Part shown: positions 1-12,208 of the stretch, one piece after another
Numbering within the stretch: the stretch's first letter is position 1
Layout of the letters: the number at the start of each line of letters is the position of its first letter
From: Tetradesmus obliquus
Taxonomy: Eukaryota; Chlorophyta; Chlorophyceae; Sphaeropleales; Scenedesmaceae
Reading direction: 5' to 3'
Length of the DNA stretch: 64,000 bases
NCBI GenBank assembly: GCA_030272155.1
Contig: CP126205.1
Coordinates: 1,786,501 to 1,850,500, forward strand
Position numbers and translations under genes: made by a program
Notes under the pieces: generated by a model
The model's input: only the letters and a program-made list of their open reading frames with translations
What the model was told of the DNA's origin: nothing
Database searches by the model: none

Positions 1-53
1 CGAGCCTGAAAAGTGCGCCTCTGCCACACAGCTGTGCTAGGTGGTGCTCCCCC

Positions 54-1609
54 ATGGCACCTAAATATGCTGTCTGCTGTGTTCAACAGGAAACCACTGA
101 CCTCGACCATCCGTTACAGTGTCAGACTTCTATGGCTGCCACGCCCCACGCAACAGGGCACTCCCTCACCACAGCACCCTCATTGCCGCTATACCAACAG
201 CAGCACCACAGACATCACCATCACCGGCACCTGCAGCAACAGCAGCAGCAGCAGCAGGACACCAGGCAGCAGGCTGGCTTGCGCAGGCTGCTGCTGGTGC
301 TTCACGGCAAGCGCATCTACGACGAGCAGATCAGGCAGGCCATCCTGCAGCTCAGGGAGGAGGGGCATGAGGTGAGGCTGCTGCAGCGCTGCACATGCCT
401 GGCTGCCAGGTTCACTCTCAAATCAACGCTGGTACGAGCAGCTATAGCCTCTGCTGCCTGCTGCCAAGTCTCACTTTATCGTACCTTCCACAGCTTTTCC
501 AGGTGCAACCTGCAGTTTGTGTGCGCATGAGTCCTGCGCACCCTGCTCCGTGCGTTTGCTGCACCGTGCTTAGGCAGCAGCGTGCCCCACTTGCCTGTCA
601 CTCCTGTGCTGCTTCTGTTGTCCTGCAGGTTGCTGTGCGCGTCACATGGGACTCTGGTGATGTGGACCACTTTGTGCGGGAGGCGCTGCAGCTGCAGGAT
701 GGAACGGGGTGAGCGTCCTGGCTGCACGCGTCAGGTGGTTTGAAGTGCTGTTGCCTTGCTGTTACTGCTTTATGTGTTATGCCCTGCAGCTGCAGCTGCA
801 GGCTGGCCAGGGTTGAGCGCGTTGCTGTGTATTTGCAGGTATGACACGCTTGTTGCTGGGGGTGGCGACGGCACGCTCATCCACCTGGTAGCTGCGCTGC
901 TGAAGCATCACATGTTTCTGCTTAGCACACGTGGTGGCTCCTTTGTCAACACCGCAGGTATGACACGCTTGTTGAGAAAGGTGTCGACGGCACCCTGAAC
1001 GAGCTTGTGGCTGCGCTGCTGACGCATCACATGTTTCTGCCTAGCACACTTTGTGGCTCCTTTGTCAACACCGCAGATATGACACGCTTGTAGCGGGGGT
1101 GTTGGCGACACCCTGAATAAGCTTGTGGCTGCGCTGCTGAAGCCTATATGTCTCTGCCTAGCACACATTGTGGCTCCTTTTCTATCGCCGCAAGTATGAC
1201 ACGCTTGTTGCGGGGGGTGGCGACGGCACACCTCGACGACCTGGTAGTTGTGCTGCTGAAGCATGACGTGCCTCTGCATACAACACATTGATGTTTGCCG
1301 CAGGTATGACACGCTTGTTGCTTGGGGTGGTGACGGCACCCTCATCGAGCTTGTGGCTGCGCTGCTGAAGCACCATGTGCCTCTGCCTACAACACATTGT
1401 GGCTCCTTTTTTTCATGCCGCAGGTACGACACGCTTGTTGCTGGGGGTGGCGACGGCACCCTGAACGAGCTGGTGGCTGCGCTGCTGAAGCATGATGCAC
1501 CATGCCACATCAGCGTTGCACAGCTGCCTCTAGGCACTGCCAATGACCTGGCATCTGCAGCAGGCATCTCGCTGGTGAGCAGCAGCAGCGTGCCATGGTA
1601 GGCAGCAAG

Positions 1610-1653
<44 letters not shown>

Positions 1654-4600
1654 CAGCTGCCTTGGGGCACTGCCAATGACCTGGCATCTGCAGCAGGCAT
1701 CTTGCTGGTGAACAGCAGCATTACCATATAAGCAGCAGTGTCATGCTACGAGCAGCAGCAGAAGCAACAGCAGCAACAGTGCAGCTATTCAGTTGGAGCT
1801 CTGTCGCGATCGCTTGGCTGCCCGTACTGCAGTGGCACTTCACCTTACTTTTTGGCCCTTGTCAGCTTTGCTTTGAACCGCAGCGGCTGCAACAAGTGCA
1901 AACAGCATGCACCTTGTGGCTTATGTCGTGCCGCGCTTTCCCCAGCTGTTGCTGACTGTTTTTTGCTGCTGTCGTTAATGCAGCTGCAGGCACCGTTAGA
2001 TGCGCTGCGCCTTGCTCTGGACCCCTCCACTGCCCACCCAATCGATGTTGCGCTTGTGAATGGAGAGGTGTTTATGAATCTGGCTACAGCAGGGCCTGTG
2101 AGCGAGGTCAGCAGCAAGGGCATGAGCGATGCATCCAAGAAGCTGCTGGGGCCAGCAGCTGTCGCAGTGGCAGGTGAGAGGGGCTTGCAGGAAATGACAC
2201 AAAGTCCGGTGGCAGGTGGCAGTCGTGGTTGCATAACAGTAGCTGTGGCTTTGGGGGCTTCTTGTGCGCTGCTGTCAGCAGCAGCAAGGGCATGAGCGAT
2301 GCGTCTAAGAAGCTGCTGGGGCCAGCAGCAGTGGCGATGGCAGGTGAGGACGGCTTGCAAGAAACAGTGAGAGGGGCTTGCAGGAATCAGTGGGAGAGGC
2401 TTGCAGGAAACAGTGGGAGGGGCTGGCAGGAAGAATCGAGAGGGGCTTGCAGGACTCGGCGCAGGTGGTGCGCTGACAGGAGGGAGGCTTGCAGGAAAGT
2501 GGCGCCAGTGGTTCAGGGCAGATGCGAAACGCTGCACGCATAATAGCCGGGCACTCATGCATGTTGACGGCTAGCTACAAGTGTAGGTAACGTAAATGTG
2601 CTGGCGTTTGTGCATGCAGGCCTGCACCAGCTGCTGTTCAAGGGCCTGCAGCCGGTTGAAGGAGTGACGCTGACGCTGCCGAACACGCCAGACATCAAGC
2701 ACGACAGCTACACACCAGACCAGGTGGGGCTGCACTCTTGTAACCCAGCAGTTATTGCCCCCGCAGCACTGTTGTCAGCAGTTGCGCGTGCTATGGCTTT
2801 GCTGCCGCTGCCGCTGCAACTGCTGGGCATGTTGTCAGGAGCTCAGGCCCAGCATTTCACACAGGTCTCTCGCTATGCAATGAACACCTTGATAAGCAGT
2901 CTTCATGTACTGACACTGTTCCTTGCTCATGTGCATGCTTGCCGTTAGGTCAGCGTGCTGTCAGGGAACCTGCTAGTGCTGGCAGCCGGGCAGGCCCGCC
3001 AGATGGCAGCATCTGGTATATAACTGCCATGCGCTATCGCACTATGTAACAGCAACGTGTTCCATTGTGTGACACCCTTCCTTCCAGGTCAGCGTGCTGT
3101 CGGGCGACCTGCTAGTGCTGGCAGCCGGGCAGGCCCGCCAGATGGCTCGACTGCTCAACGTGTGCCCGGACGCGCTGCTGGACGATGGTCTGATTGATTT
3201 CACGCTGCTCTTTGGCAGTCCAGGCAAGCAGGTGAGGGCGGCATTGGCGAAATGTAGTTGTCAGTTGCTGCTAGGCTTGTTGAAGCGCTGCTGGATGATG
3301 GCGTGATTGACTTCACGCTGCTCTTTGGCAGTCCAGGCAAGCAGGCGAGGGCGGCTCGTAAACCAGCAAGTACCTATGCATGTAGTTGTGTCTGTTTCCG
3401 TAGGCCTTAGCCACCCTGCTAACCTGGCCACCCCTGCCTTGCCTCTTACTCCTTGCGGTGCCCTTGTGCACGTGCCGTACATACACGCTGCAGTGCCGAC
3501 CTACCTCGAAAACACATCTGCTGCCTCTGGCATCTAGCATCGCTCATCTGCTCATTCGCTGTCACATGCCCACTCGTCCAACTACTTCCGTCTGCTTTAC
3601 ATGCTAAAAAAACTCTGCAAACTCCATGTTGACATGCAGGCCGCTGCGCTGGCTTCTGAGGTGGTGGCATCCGGCCTGAGTCAGGCACAGGGTGGTGTGC
3701 GGCTGCTGCGGCTGCCGTGGCTGATTGTGGAGGCGCCACATGGCCTGAAGTGTAATAGGGACGGCGAGCCATCGGCCACAAGCAACAGGCAAGTGCGGCT
3801 TGCTGCAAATGTGTGTGTACTTGCACCGCGGGGATGGCCCGTTGTTCTAGTTTCTGTGGTTCTGTTGACGTGGGCTGGCTGCATTGGTAGCAAGATTATT
3901 GCATGGCCTGTGTCTCAGTGTGCTTGCTGTTGCTTGCTTGCTGCTGCTGTTGCTGCTGCCATTGCTTCTGCTGCAGGCTGGTCTTCGAGGTGCTGCCTCG
4001 CCGCATCCTGATGCACCTGCCAGACAGGAGGCTGCTGCTAGCAGGCCAACCCGCAGCAGCTGATCCTACTACTATAGCAACAGCAGGAGATGCAGCACAG
4101 GCAGCAGCAGAGGCTGCACCAGCAGGAGGGGCAGGGGCACATGCTGCACATGCTGCAGCAGCAGCTGAAACTGCTGCTGCAGCAACAGCAGGAGTCGCAG
4201 GACAAGAGGCCACAACAGCTGCACCAGCAGCAAGCACATGTGCACATGCTGCAGCAGCAGCGCCTCCTCCTGCAAGGGCTAAGCTCAGCAAGCAGCTGTC
4301 GCTGTCTCGTCAGCCCTGGTGGCGCAGCCAGCAGAAGCGCTCTATGAAGACAGGTGATCCCAGGGGGCTGCCTGGAGCCGCAGCTGCAGCATCCAGTTTG
4401 TAGCCCTGTTTTTTTGCAGGAGGCGACTTGCACACCTGCATGACAGCGTGTGAAACCCTGTAGATGAATGCTGCGGCGTGACAGCGTGGCACCAATGTCA
4501 GCAGCTTCTCTTTTGATGTGCGTCATGTCTAATTTGTGGCAAGCTGGTGCTGTCAGGTCTATTGAACTTCAACTCGACTTCACCTGCTATCACATCCTGT

Positions 4601-4781
4601 CACCATTCCTGGTGCTGCAGGCAGCAAGCCGCGCCCTCGCCTGCTGTTGGACCTGTGGGCAGCACAGCAGCCCCCTGGCAGGCTGTCCCGGCTGCTGCCT
4701 CGCCTGCAGAAGGCTGCAGGAAGGGCAGTGGCAGTTGCGGGCTTGTTGGCTGCTGGATTTATAGCGGGCTATCACTGGTAG
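54..4781 (+). CDS. YegS-like diacylglycerol/sphingosine-type lipid kinase
   Basis: Predicted ATP-dependent lipid kinase of the DAGK catalytic superfamily, phosphorylating a lipid hydroxyl at a membrane; the substrate cannot be read. Exons: 54-371, 629-708, 1424-1574, 1990-2173, 2620-2723, 3088-3231, 3640-3788, 3977-4353, 4621-4781; all phases agree and give about 555 aa. Motifs in order: [11 protein letters not shown] and PLGTANDLA (exon 3, nucleotide binding), NLATAG (exon 4), AAGQARQMA and DDGLIDF (exon 6), DGEP (exon 7) followed by [12 protein letters not shown], as in bacterial YegS. The intron after 3788 must use a GC donor (AG|GCAAGT); the nearest GT donor puts the next exon out of frame. 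The last exon adds a basic stretch and a hydrophobic end ([18 protein letters not shown]) that could anchor the protein. An Ala-rich insert lies at 4040-4280, and a His/Gln run near the N terminus. The start at 54 is a choice; 132 is also in frame, and an exon before the window is possible. Confidence 0.92.
839..1574 (+). repeat. Six tandem copies of the GGDGT exon of the lipid kinase
   Basis: Units of about 110-121 bp begin at 839, 958, 1077, about 1194, 1304 and 1424. Each starts with a 3' splice-site-like CGCAG or TGCAG followed by the coding start of exon 3 ([13 protein letters not shown]). Only the last copy continues into PLGTANDLA and a proper donor, so it is taken as the real exon. 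Copies 1 to 4 drift, with frame changes and altered motif codons. Copy 5 (Trp for the second Gly, [12 protein letters not shown]) stays open in frame straight into copy 6, so using its acceptor would give a protein with two GGDGT motifs. Confidence 0.9.
1611..1652 (+). repeat. (AGC)n microsatellite in lipid kinase intron 3
   Basis: About 14 units, directly before the relic copy of the exon 3 end. Confidence 0.95.
1655..1735 (+). pseudogene. Relic copy of the 3' end of lipid kinase exon 3
   Basis: Just after the AGC run, the sequence repeats the exon end with small changes: it reads [14 protein letters not shown], where the exon has [14 protein letters not shown], and continues into a GGTGAAC donor-like site. 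It lies inside intron 3 and is not needed for the coding chain. Confidence 0.8.
2272..2346 (+). pseudogene. Relic copy of the 3' end of lipid kinase exon 4
   Basis: Intron 4 holds a near-exact second copy of the exon 4 end ([19 protein letters not shown]), including a GCAGGTGAGG donor. It has no matching exon start, so it is a partial duplicate of exon edge plus donor. Confidence 0.82.
2355..2500 (+). repeat. Minisatellite in lipid kinase intron 4
   Basis: About six imperfect units of roughly 22-26 bp around the core GAGGGGCTTGCAGGAA, each ending in a TGCAG acceptor-like motif. They appear to derive from the donor-side sequence of the relic exon just before. Confidence 0.75.
2949..3010 (+). 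pseudogene. Relic copy of the 5' end of lipid kinase exon 6
   Basis: Repeats the start of exon 6 ([19 protein letters not shown]) 139 bp before the real exon at 3088, then degenerates. A second relic at 3276-3342 repeats the exon's 3' end ([20 protein letters not shown]) but has a GC in place of the GT donor. Confidence 0.85.
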
Positions 4782-5563
4782 CACACGTTGACGAATCTGT
4801 TGTTGAGTATGGTTAGTGATAGTACACTCGATTTAGTTGGTCTTACGTGGAGTCCCGCCTGATTGTGCCACACCTAAGTACCTAGATGCCATAGCGCTGC
4901 TTGTGCTGCTCACAGTTGAATAATTGACGGGTGAATTGTCGCTGTCAGCAGCGTGCAGTACTGCGTGACAGCTGCAGCCTTCTGGAGCGTCTGCAGCAGT
5001 GCGCATTTGACAACATAGCAGTGATGAGAGCATGGTATCATCGCACCCTGCCCTATTGTTATGGCCATTTTTGCTGTCAAAGCATCTTACTCAGCATATC
5101 CGCATCACTCTTTGTAACACACTTTGTGATGTACATATGATTGGCTGCGTATCAAGCGCCTGCCATGATGCAGATGCACTGTCCTGCGGAAGACGGCGAT
5201 CTGGTGTGGCCTAAACAGCATTGCGCTGCATGCGGCATGCTTGGCTGCACAGCGCTGTAGCTAACAAGCTCAGACTGTATTGTATGGTACCTTGAGCGCC
5301 GCACTTGATGCACGGTTGACAGGTTGAGGTCTGTCATTTCCGATGTTCTCCATTCAATACTGTAACAGCACACCTGTGCCGCATGGAATGCTGCAGCATT
5401 TGGCAACGGTGTGATCACGTGATTCGGTGTGGCGCCAAGCGGCCCAATTGCTGGTTGCATGGGCGTATGTTTGGCCGCAGAAGTTGTGCTGGCCAGGATA
5501 CATGAGTGCTATATACAGCTGTGGCATCTTCACATTGTGGGGGTATCATCATCATGTTACCCA
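4782..5563. other. Intergenic, no gene seen
   Basis: Downstream of the lipid kinase. No motif-bearing or splice-consistent reading frame on either strand. A TGTAA motif at about 5113 could serve as an algal polyadenylation signal for the kinase; this is only a motif match. Confidence 0.5.
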
Positions 5564-6049
5564 TCAAGCCATAGCATCAACGCCATCAGCCCCGCGCCCC
5601 AATGGAGCGGCAACAGAAGGAACTACACCATCATGTTTGCAAGCATTACGCACACCCCAAGCCTTATCAAGAAAATCAGCAATGAACCTAGACACCCGTA
5701 ACCTAACAGAACCCCAAGCATCATCCGACACAAACCGCTTCACCTACACCTCAACATCTGAAATAGACAACACGTTACGCAATTTTGCAGCGCAACCCGA
5801 CACAGCCCTAATCTCATTGAACATCTCATCTCTTTGCACAGACGTCGCAGCACAATCAAATAACAAATGTGACAATGACTCCACACCAGCACCACACGCC
5901 GGACAAGCTGCATTACCATCAGCTCGCCTGCCACCATAACGGCTGGTGCGCTCATATACAGCCAAACAACCCAAACGCACACGCATCATCAACTCAACAC
6001 CACGTGTAGGCGCCCCAGACCGCAAAAAAGGCCTGACCCGCTTAAACAT
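5564..6049 (-). mobile_element. LINE (non-LTR retrotransposon) 3' fragment, end of ORF2
   Basis: The minus strand reads a frame starting MFKRVRPFLRSGAPTRGVEL with the zinc-binding end domain typical of LINE reverse transcriptases (zf-RVT): CPACGAGVESLSHLLFDC, a C-x2-C-x8-H-x4-C pattern. One in-frame stop (TAG near 5743) is followed by a further 60 open codons ending at 5564. No reverse transcriptase core is present upstream, so the copy is 5'-truncated near 6050, as is usual for dead LINE insertions. A short GAT-type tail (ATGATGATGATA on the minus strand) follows the end of the frame. Confidence 0.75.
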
Positions 6050-6792
6050 TGTGTGGGTATGTCAGTCGCCCGGGGCTCTGGGGCTTAGCGCCGCTTCATG
6101 CAACTTCACGACACTGTTGTTGCGGCTGGTCTTGCGCCTGAATGTTGTTGAAGGAAAGCACGACAGGAGTGTAGCATGGTTTCGTTTGCTGCGTGACAGC
6201 AGCTTGGGAGCTAAAAGCAGGAGTCCAACTTGCCAAGTTGGTGGCACATTCGGCAGGAACTGTGCGGGCCCCATTTAGCAGAAAGCTTGGTCCTCACAGC
6301 TTCGTTTACTGGTTGCCAGCGTGAGCTTCGCCATTGCTTGGCCAGTCAGGCAGCTTCTGTCCGCAGGAGATGAAGTTGATGCGCTATCACTGGTGATTGA
6401 AGTCGCTGTTGCATTATCACTGGTGATCGACTCTGCAGTGGGGTAGCGTTAGTCACTACGTTTGGTAAGGACGCCACGCAATGGCGCTGATCAAGATTGT
6501 TGTATTTTTGCAGACAGTGCTGCACTGCACTGTAGTGCAGTCAACCAATATGCTCTGCAAGGGGCCCCCAGCACTCCTGCGAAACCCTGTGCCCTACTGT
6601 GACAACTGTTACTGTGGTTGACCGTCAACACCAGACTTGACAATACGTTGCAGTTCGGCGTGTTCAGACGTGCGAAGCGCTCGCTCACACCTCGAACGGT
6701 GCAGCAGGCTTGGTGGCCGTCTGAATGCCTACAAGACAGCTGCTGCCGCGGCACGCCGAGTGAGCCACGGCCCACAATAAGTAAGATTAATT
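6050..6792. other. Intergenic, upstream of RecQ gene
   Basis: No supported gene. It contains a short direct repeat (CTATCACTGGTGAT at about 6381 and again in related form near 6415). It presumably holds the RecQ promoter; no clear TATA box was found. Confidence 0.45.
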
Positions 6793-8834
6793 ATGGAAGG
6801 ATTAAACGTATCACACGAGCAGCTGCTTGCAGCTCTCAGATGCAACTTCAACCATGAAAAGTTCAGGAACCACCAGCTTGAGGCGATTCAGGCGACCCTG
6901 TCAGGCAAGGACTCTCTGTTGATTCTTCCAACAGGTAACAGCGGCTATCAGTCCGTCAGTGGTTGTCTTCTTCCGGCAAGCAGGTCCCAGCGACCCTCAG
7001 CATGACAGCAGCATGCAGCACTCGTGTGCTGGCTGCACCAGGGGCACACCACAGGCTCACAATCCACAGCCATAACAGGGATGAGCAATAGACGGCATGA
7101 ATTTCTGGATTGAGCAGTAGGGTGGCAAATGCATTGACAGCGATAGACAGCAGCACATGTCCCTGCTGCTTAGGTCGCCTGTTCTTGGTTCGCAGTGGTG
7201 TTTGTAACAGCAGCAGCACATGGTAGCAGCTCAGAAGCACGAAGCAGCACTCTGATCTGCAGAGCACGCTATGGGTGCCGGTTCCTGCAGGTGGAGGGAA
7301 GTCTATGACCTTCCAGCTGCCCGCTTTGGCAAAGGGCAACTGCTTCACTGTGGTTGTGGGGCCGCTAATGGCACTGGCGAAGGACCAGGTGCGTTGACCT
7401 TGAGCACCGCACTGCTTACTGCTCTGCTCTAGCCAACAGCCACAGTCCTTTACTTTGAAAGCAGCTATTCTATATTGGCAGTGCACGGCTTGTGTCAAGA
7501 ACAGCAATGCAGGACACACAGGCAGCTGCAGGATGCAACTCTGTACAACAATCCTGCAAGCAGCGACTGGCTGTACTGTACTAGTCAACGTGTGCCAAAG
7601 GCCGTACGCGCAACAATTTGCAACAACGTGCCGTTTATGCATGCTGCTTCTGCAGGTAGATGCCTGTTTGGACCTTGGCATTGGTGCAAGGGTGAGCACC
7701 AGTTCTTGTCCACCAACTTGGTGCTTGCTCGTCTCCAACAATACAGCAAGGACTGTGCATGCGGTTGACATCAAAGCAGCTCAACTGACGTCCTGTTATA
7801 TACATCATGCTGACAATGAACGTCACAGAGCACAGTGACCTGGCAGGAGCAAGGCAGCAGTGCTCGCCGCTGCTGAGCAGCCAGTCACGTTGTGCTGCAC
7901 TTGTCCTGCAGGTGTGGAACAGTGACACCAGCGAGGATGTACGCAAAGGGATTCTTTCTGAGCTAGTCAGCGATGAGCCAGAGCTACGGCTGCTTTACAC
8001 GACGCCAGAGTCGCTGCGCAACCCAAGCCTCAGGGGCTACCTCAAGGTATGGGCGCTGCTGCTGGTGCATGCATCCGCAGGTCTGTGCATGCCTTCAGCT
8101 TGCAGGAGACGAGAGGTATGGGCGCTGCTGTTGGTGCATGCATCTGCATGCCTGTGCATGCATTCAGCTTGCAGGAGAAGCCAGCTTGCAGGAGCGCGCA
8201 GCAGCACATGCATCCTGAAATTCGTTGTCATGTCCACGCCTACGCTGCTGGCGTTTGTGCTGCTTGCAGGAAGCATACGAAGCTGGCACACTACTATCCT
8301 TTGCCATTGATGAGGTGAGCCAACTGGTGCATACTATCTTTCACGGGGAAAAACATCAGTTGACAAATTGGCAGCAGTGTGCATCACATGCTGCTGTATG
8401 TGATCCTCCTATGCAGGCTCCAGTGGCGCGGCATGGCAGGGTGTTTTCTTACACTACTGCGCTGCTGTTGGATCCTGCTGCCTCCCAAACAGGCGCACTG
8501 TGTGTCAGAATGGGGTCATGAATTTCGGCCGGCCTACCTGGTGAGCCAAATTGTTTTTTTATGCACTGCATGATGCGGTTGTGTGCAGCTGCATGGGGCA
8601 GAGCAGGAGGCTGCTTGTTTACAGGAAAGTAATAATGCTAGTGTTTTTTTGGAGAGGCAATGCTCAGTGCCTGTCTGAATCTTCCTGCCTACTGCAGGAG
8701 CTGTCGACGCTGAAGACTGACTTCCCCAAGACACCCATCGCAGCACTGACGGTGAGCAGCGGGCGGTGCTTCAATGCGACTGCAGGTGCACGCTGCACAG
8801 CCTTCTTGCAGCAAGGCAACATGTTCCAACAGCA

Positions 8835-8865
<31 letters not shown>

Positions 8866-11800
8866 GTCCTTCTTGATGTTGTGTTTGAGTTTGTGTGTGC
8901 TGCTGCACACAGGCTAGCTGCACGTCTGCAGTGGAGGCCAGCATCGTGCGGCAGCTGCGCATGCAAGAGCCGCTGCTGATCAAAGGCGGCTTCAACAGGC
9001 CCAACATACAGTACAAGGTGGGAGCGCAGCTGCTTGTTTCTGTGTGTGTAAATCGACACAGTTTCCTGCAGGCATGCTCCCACCTGGCTGCATTCTGGCT
9101 TGATAGATGGACAGCTGCTGGCACCATATCAGCGCAGTTGCCAATGGCAGTGCATGCCCTGCGCGCTCACTTGTACTCCGGGCACATGCCTGCTGCAGTG
9201 CAGTGGCATCTCTGCTTGCTGTATGCGCGTTGGTGCCTCGAGGTGAAGGCACCTTTAGGCCACAAATGCAGGCAGTTGACACCTTTGGCCTGGTGCCTGC
9301 GCGGCTGCAGGTTGAGTACAAGGAGCTCATTGGTGGGGGCTCAGAGGATGAGGTGGTGGAGGTGAGGTGCGAAATAACAATTCAAGATGTGGGGCAGCTA
9401 GGCCCCTGCTGCCAAACTGCCTGAACCGCTGCTGCTGTGGGATTGGCTAGCTGTTTCCAGTGCTTGTGTATCAAATTGCAGTTGCTGGGTGTTTTTGCAC
9501 AGCGATGTCGATGGGGCTGCTGAGCCAGCATGCAAAGCAAAATTTTGCTGCTCCACTGCTGAGCTTGCTCAACTGGATTGCACCGCTATTCATGTCGTGC
9601 TGCATTGCTCGCTTTTCTTCCTGCAGCACCTGGTGCAGTTCATCCAGGCCAGGCAGGGCCGGTGTGGCATCATTTATGCGCGCCTCAGGTAATGCTGCAC
9701 AATTCTCATATTTTTGCCCGCCATGCTCGAGTGATGATTACTCTGGACTAATCAGCTGGACACAGCTATGCAGTACAGGATTGCATGCCGCTTGTACCCA
9801 AACACATAATACGCCTAAGTACTGTTAATGATCAACAGTGGTTGTGCTGCTGCCCACGCTGCTGTTTGCAGGGCTACCTGTGACTGGCTGTGCAGTGCTT
9901 TGAGCGCGTCAGACATAGATGTAGGAGTGGTGAGTGCATCAGCGCCAGGCTAGAACCTGCCACACAGATAGATGCCGTCTTGCAGATGCAGGAGCATGTC
10001 AGGTGCGCAGACATGATTCTCTGACCATGCTGAAGCTCGGCAGCTTGGCCTCCTGCTTGCATCCATGCAACTGCCAGTACTCCACTCTCTCATGTTCTGC
10101 TGTGCACATCAATCCTGCGTGCAGTACCATGCCGGCAAAGATGGCCAGAAGCGGCGGCAGGTGCAGCGCGACTGGTGTGAGGGTGGGCTGGACATTGTGG
10201 TGGCCACAATTGCATTCGGCATGGGCATCGACCGGGCAGATGTGAGGTGAGAGCGTAAGGCTATCGCTGTCTGTTGCCAGCCAGGTGCTGGTCTGGCGCT
10301 GGGTCAGCCGGCTGTGTTGTGCTTGATTGCTGGAGATGTCTTGTTGCAGCAGCTGTGCGGTAGCTCCATCCGTGTGTCCTACGAAACACAGGCCCTGGCC
10401 TGGACCCGCTCGGCTGCCTTTTCATGCATCTAATTGGCATGCTGGTTGGATCACCTGGCCGCCTGTCCAGCAGCGGGGTTTCTGCACAAGAACGGCGAGC
10501 TGCCGGCTGACATGCATATGCGGTGCCCTGCCATATTCTGACCTCGCTGTCGTTTGCTGCTGTGCGCGCCTGCAGGTGGGTTGTGCACTGGGACGTGGCC
10601 ACATCACTGGAGGGTTACTACCAGGTGAGGCTGCCGCCCCAACAGAGCAGTTCTTGCTTTGTTGATGATGCAGCTTATAGGCTCAACCGCATGTTCAGTG
10701 CTGTCCAGTGTGAGAATGCAAGAGGCCTGAGCACACGGTCTAAGCTGTTTTGTCGCTGCTGCTGCTGCTGCTGCTGCTTAATATGGTTCATGTCTGGCGC
10801 TGCCGGTGGCTGCAGGAGTCGGGGCGTGCAGGCCGTGATGGTCAACCCTGCGAGTCTGTGGTGTATGTGAGCGCTGATGATTTGGACACCATCACCCAGC
10901 TTGAGAAGGCCAACAGGGCAGGAACAGCATCAGAGGTCACCAGCTTCGCCTGCCAGCCAGGCTGCAAGCGCAAGAAGATCCTCAGCTACTTCGGGCAGAA
11001 GAGGTGAGCAGCAAGAGTACCGTGGATGGCTGGTGGGGCTGCAGCTGTCGCTGCTTTTAATCCCTCGTATGCCTGCAACAGCAGCTGCCAGCTGCTGTGC
11101 TGATGAGCGTGAAAGCAGCTTGTAAGGCCAACATCAACTGCTCAGCCATGAAATTGATGAACAGCGATGAGGAGTTGGCCTCGACCACTGTGCCTTGATT
11201 GTTGCCTGTGTCTGTTTCATGTTCTGCAGGGGGCCGTGCAACATTGGTGAGGGCGAGCAGCAGTGCGACTATTGCAGGGACCCACGCGCCAGCAGCCGCC
11301 TGCAGCTGCAATGGGAGGAGCAAGTGCAGCGCAAGAGCGTGCAGCTCGCGCTAAAGAAGCAGCGGGAGCAGATGGCAGCAGCAGCAGATGATGATGAAGA
11401 CAGCAACCAGCTGCAGCATGCGCAGGATGGGCTGGGTAGTAGCGAGGATACATCAGCAGCAGCAGGGCAAGGGGGCAGTGCCAGCACAGGGCGGCCCAGA
11501 ATAGGCCAGTGGGGCTCAGCCAAAGCGTTCACAGAGCCGGCAGGGGCTGCAGCAGCAATAGCGCAGCTACAGCCAGGCGCCAAGCCGTGCTTCAACAGGC
11601 AGCAGGGCAGCAGCTGCAGCAGCAGAGGGGTCCTGCAGCAGTGTGGCAACATGCAGCCGGATTTGGCACAAGCACAAGCAGCAGCAGAAGGTGGGGAAGC
11701 AGCAGCAGGTTCCAGCAGCACGGCAGCAGGCGTGAAGCCACCTGCAGCACCAGTGGCTGTGCCTCAGCTGCGCAAGCGGCTAGCGAAGCCTGCGCTTGGG

Positions 11801-11979
11801 GCTTTCAAGGCGCCTCGCATGACAGCGCCGGCAGGCATCACCAGCAAAGGCAGTGCAGACAGCAGCAGCAGCAAGTGCGTGGCTGTGGATGGCCATGTAG
11901 AGCAGCGGCCGGAGCAGCAGCAGGTTGCAGCAGTAGAGCTAGCAAGGCAGGGCGCCAGCAGCCCGGATAGTGATAGCAT

Positions 11980-12012
<33 letters not shown>

Positions 12013-12208
12013 TGATGCAGCAGTAGCAGCAGCATGTGGCGCGCCATCTTTGACGTGCAGCAAGCAGCAGCAGCAGCCTGGGGCCCCTGGCACAGGTGTG
12101 GCCACATTCAGCAAGGCACCCTACATTGCAGCCAGGACTGGCCTGCACGGCTCTCGTGGCCGTGCATCCGGCAGGCAGGCCTTCGTCCCACCACTGAAGC
12201 GCATCTAG
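6793..12208 (+). CDS. RecQ-family ATP-dependent DNA helicase, RecQ5/RECQL3-like
   Basis: 3'-5' DNA helicase of genome maintenance, expected in the nucleus. Fifteen exons with agreeing phases: 6793-6934, 7291-7388, 7656-7691, 7912-8046, 8270-8314, 8493-8540, 8698-8751, 8913-9017, 9311-9361, 9627-9688, 9872-9929, 10125-10246, 10576-10624, 10816-11003, 11230-12208; 723 aa. Order of motifs: [10 protein letters not shown] (motif 0), [16 protein letters not shown] (Walker A, split by intron 1), [13 protein letters not shown] (Ia), [27 protein letters not shown] (Walker B and aromatic loop, split by intron 5), [29 protein letters not shown] and [14 protein letters not shown] (motifs V and VI). A RecQ zinc-binding segment follows ([15 protein letters not shown], then CDYCRDP). 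The last exon carries about 300 residues of low-complexity Ala/Gln/Ser tail ending in a short basic stretch. Similarity to human RECQ5 through the helicase core is by memory of the family. A TGTAA lies about 450 bp past the stop. Confidence 0.94.
8047..8180 (+). repeat. Tandem duplication in RecQ intron 4
   Basis: Two units of about 66-70 bp, both starting GTATGGGCGCTGCTG and ending CTTCAGCTTGCAGGAG. Each carries its own GTATGG donor-like start and TGCAG acceptor-like end. This is the same style of splice-edge duplication seen in neighbouring genes, here without coding content. Confidence 0.8.

Noticed and set aside
839-1574. Regularly spaced repeats resembling a CRISPR array
   Set aside because: Units are diverged exon copies of about 118 bp with splice sites and no constant repeat/variable spacer pattern; the genome is eukaryotic.
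908-1687. Long minus-strand frame of 259 codons
   Set aside because: It is antisense to the repeated lipid kinase exons and to the AGC run (poly-Leu); the plus strand carries the motifs.
5427-5939. Plus-strand frame of 170 codons
   Set aside because: Antisense shadow of the LINE end domain, whose zinc-binding residues are on the minus strand.
11269-11721. Minus-strand Cys/Ser/Ala-rich frame
   Set aside because: Shadow of the low-complexity RecQ tail.
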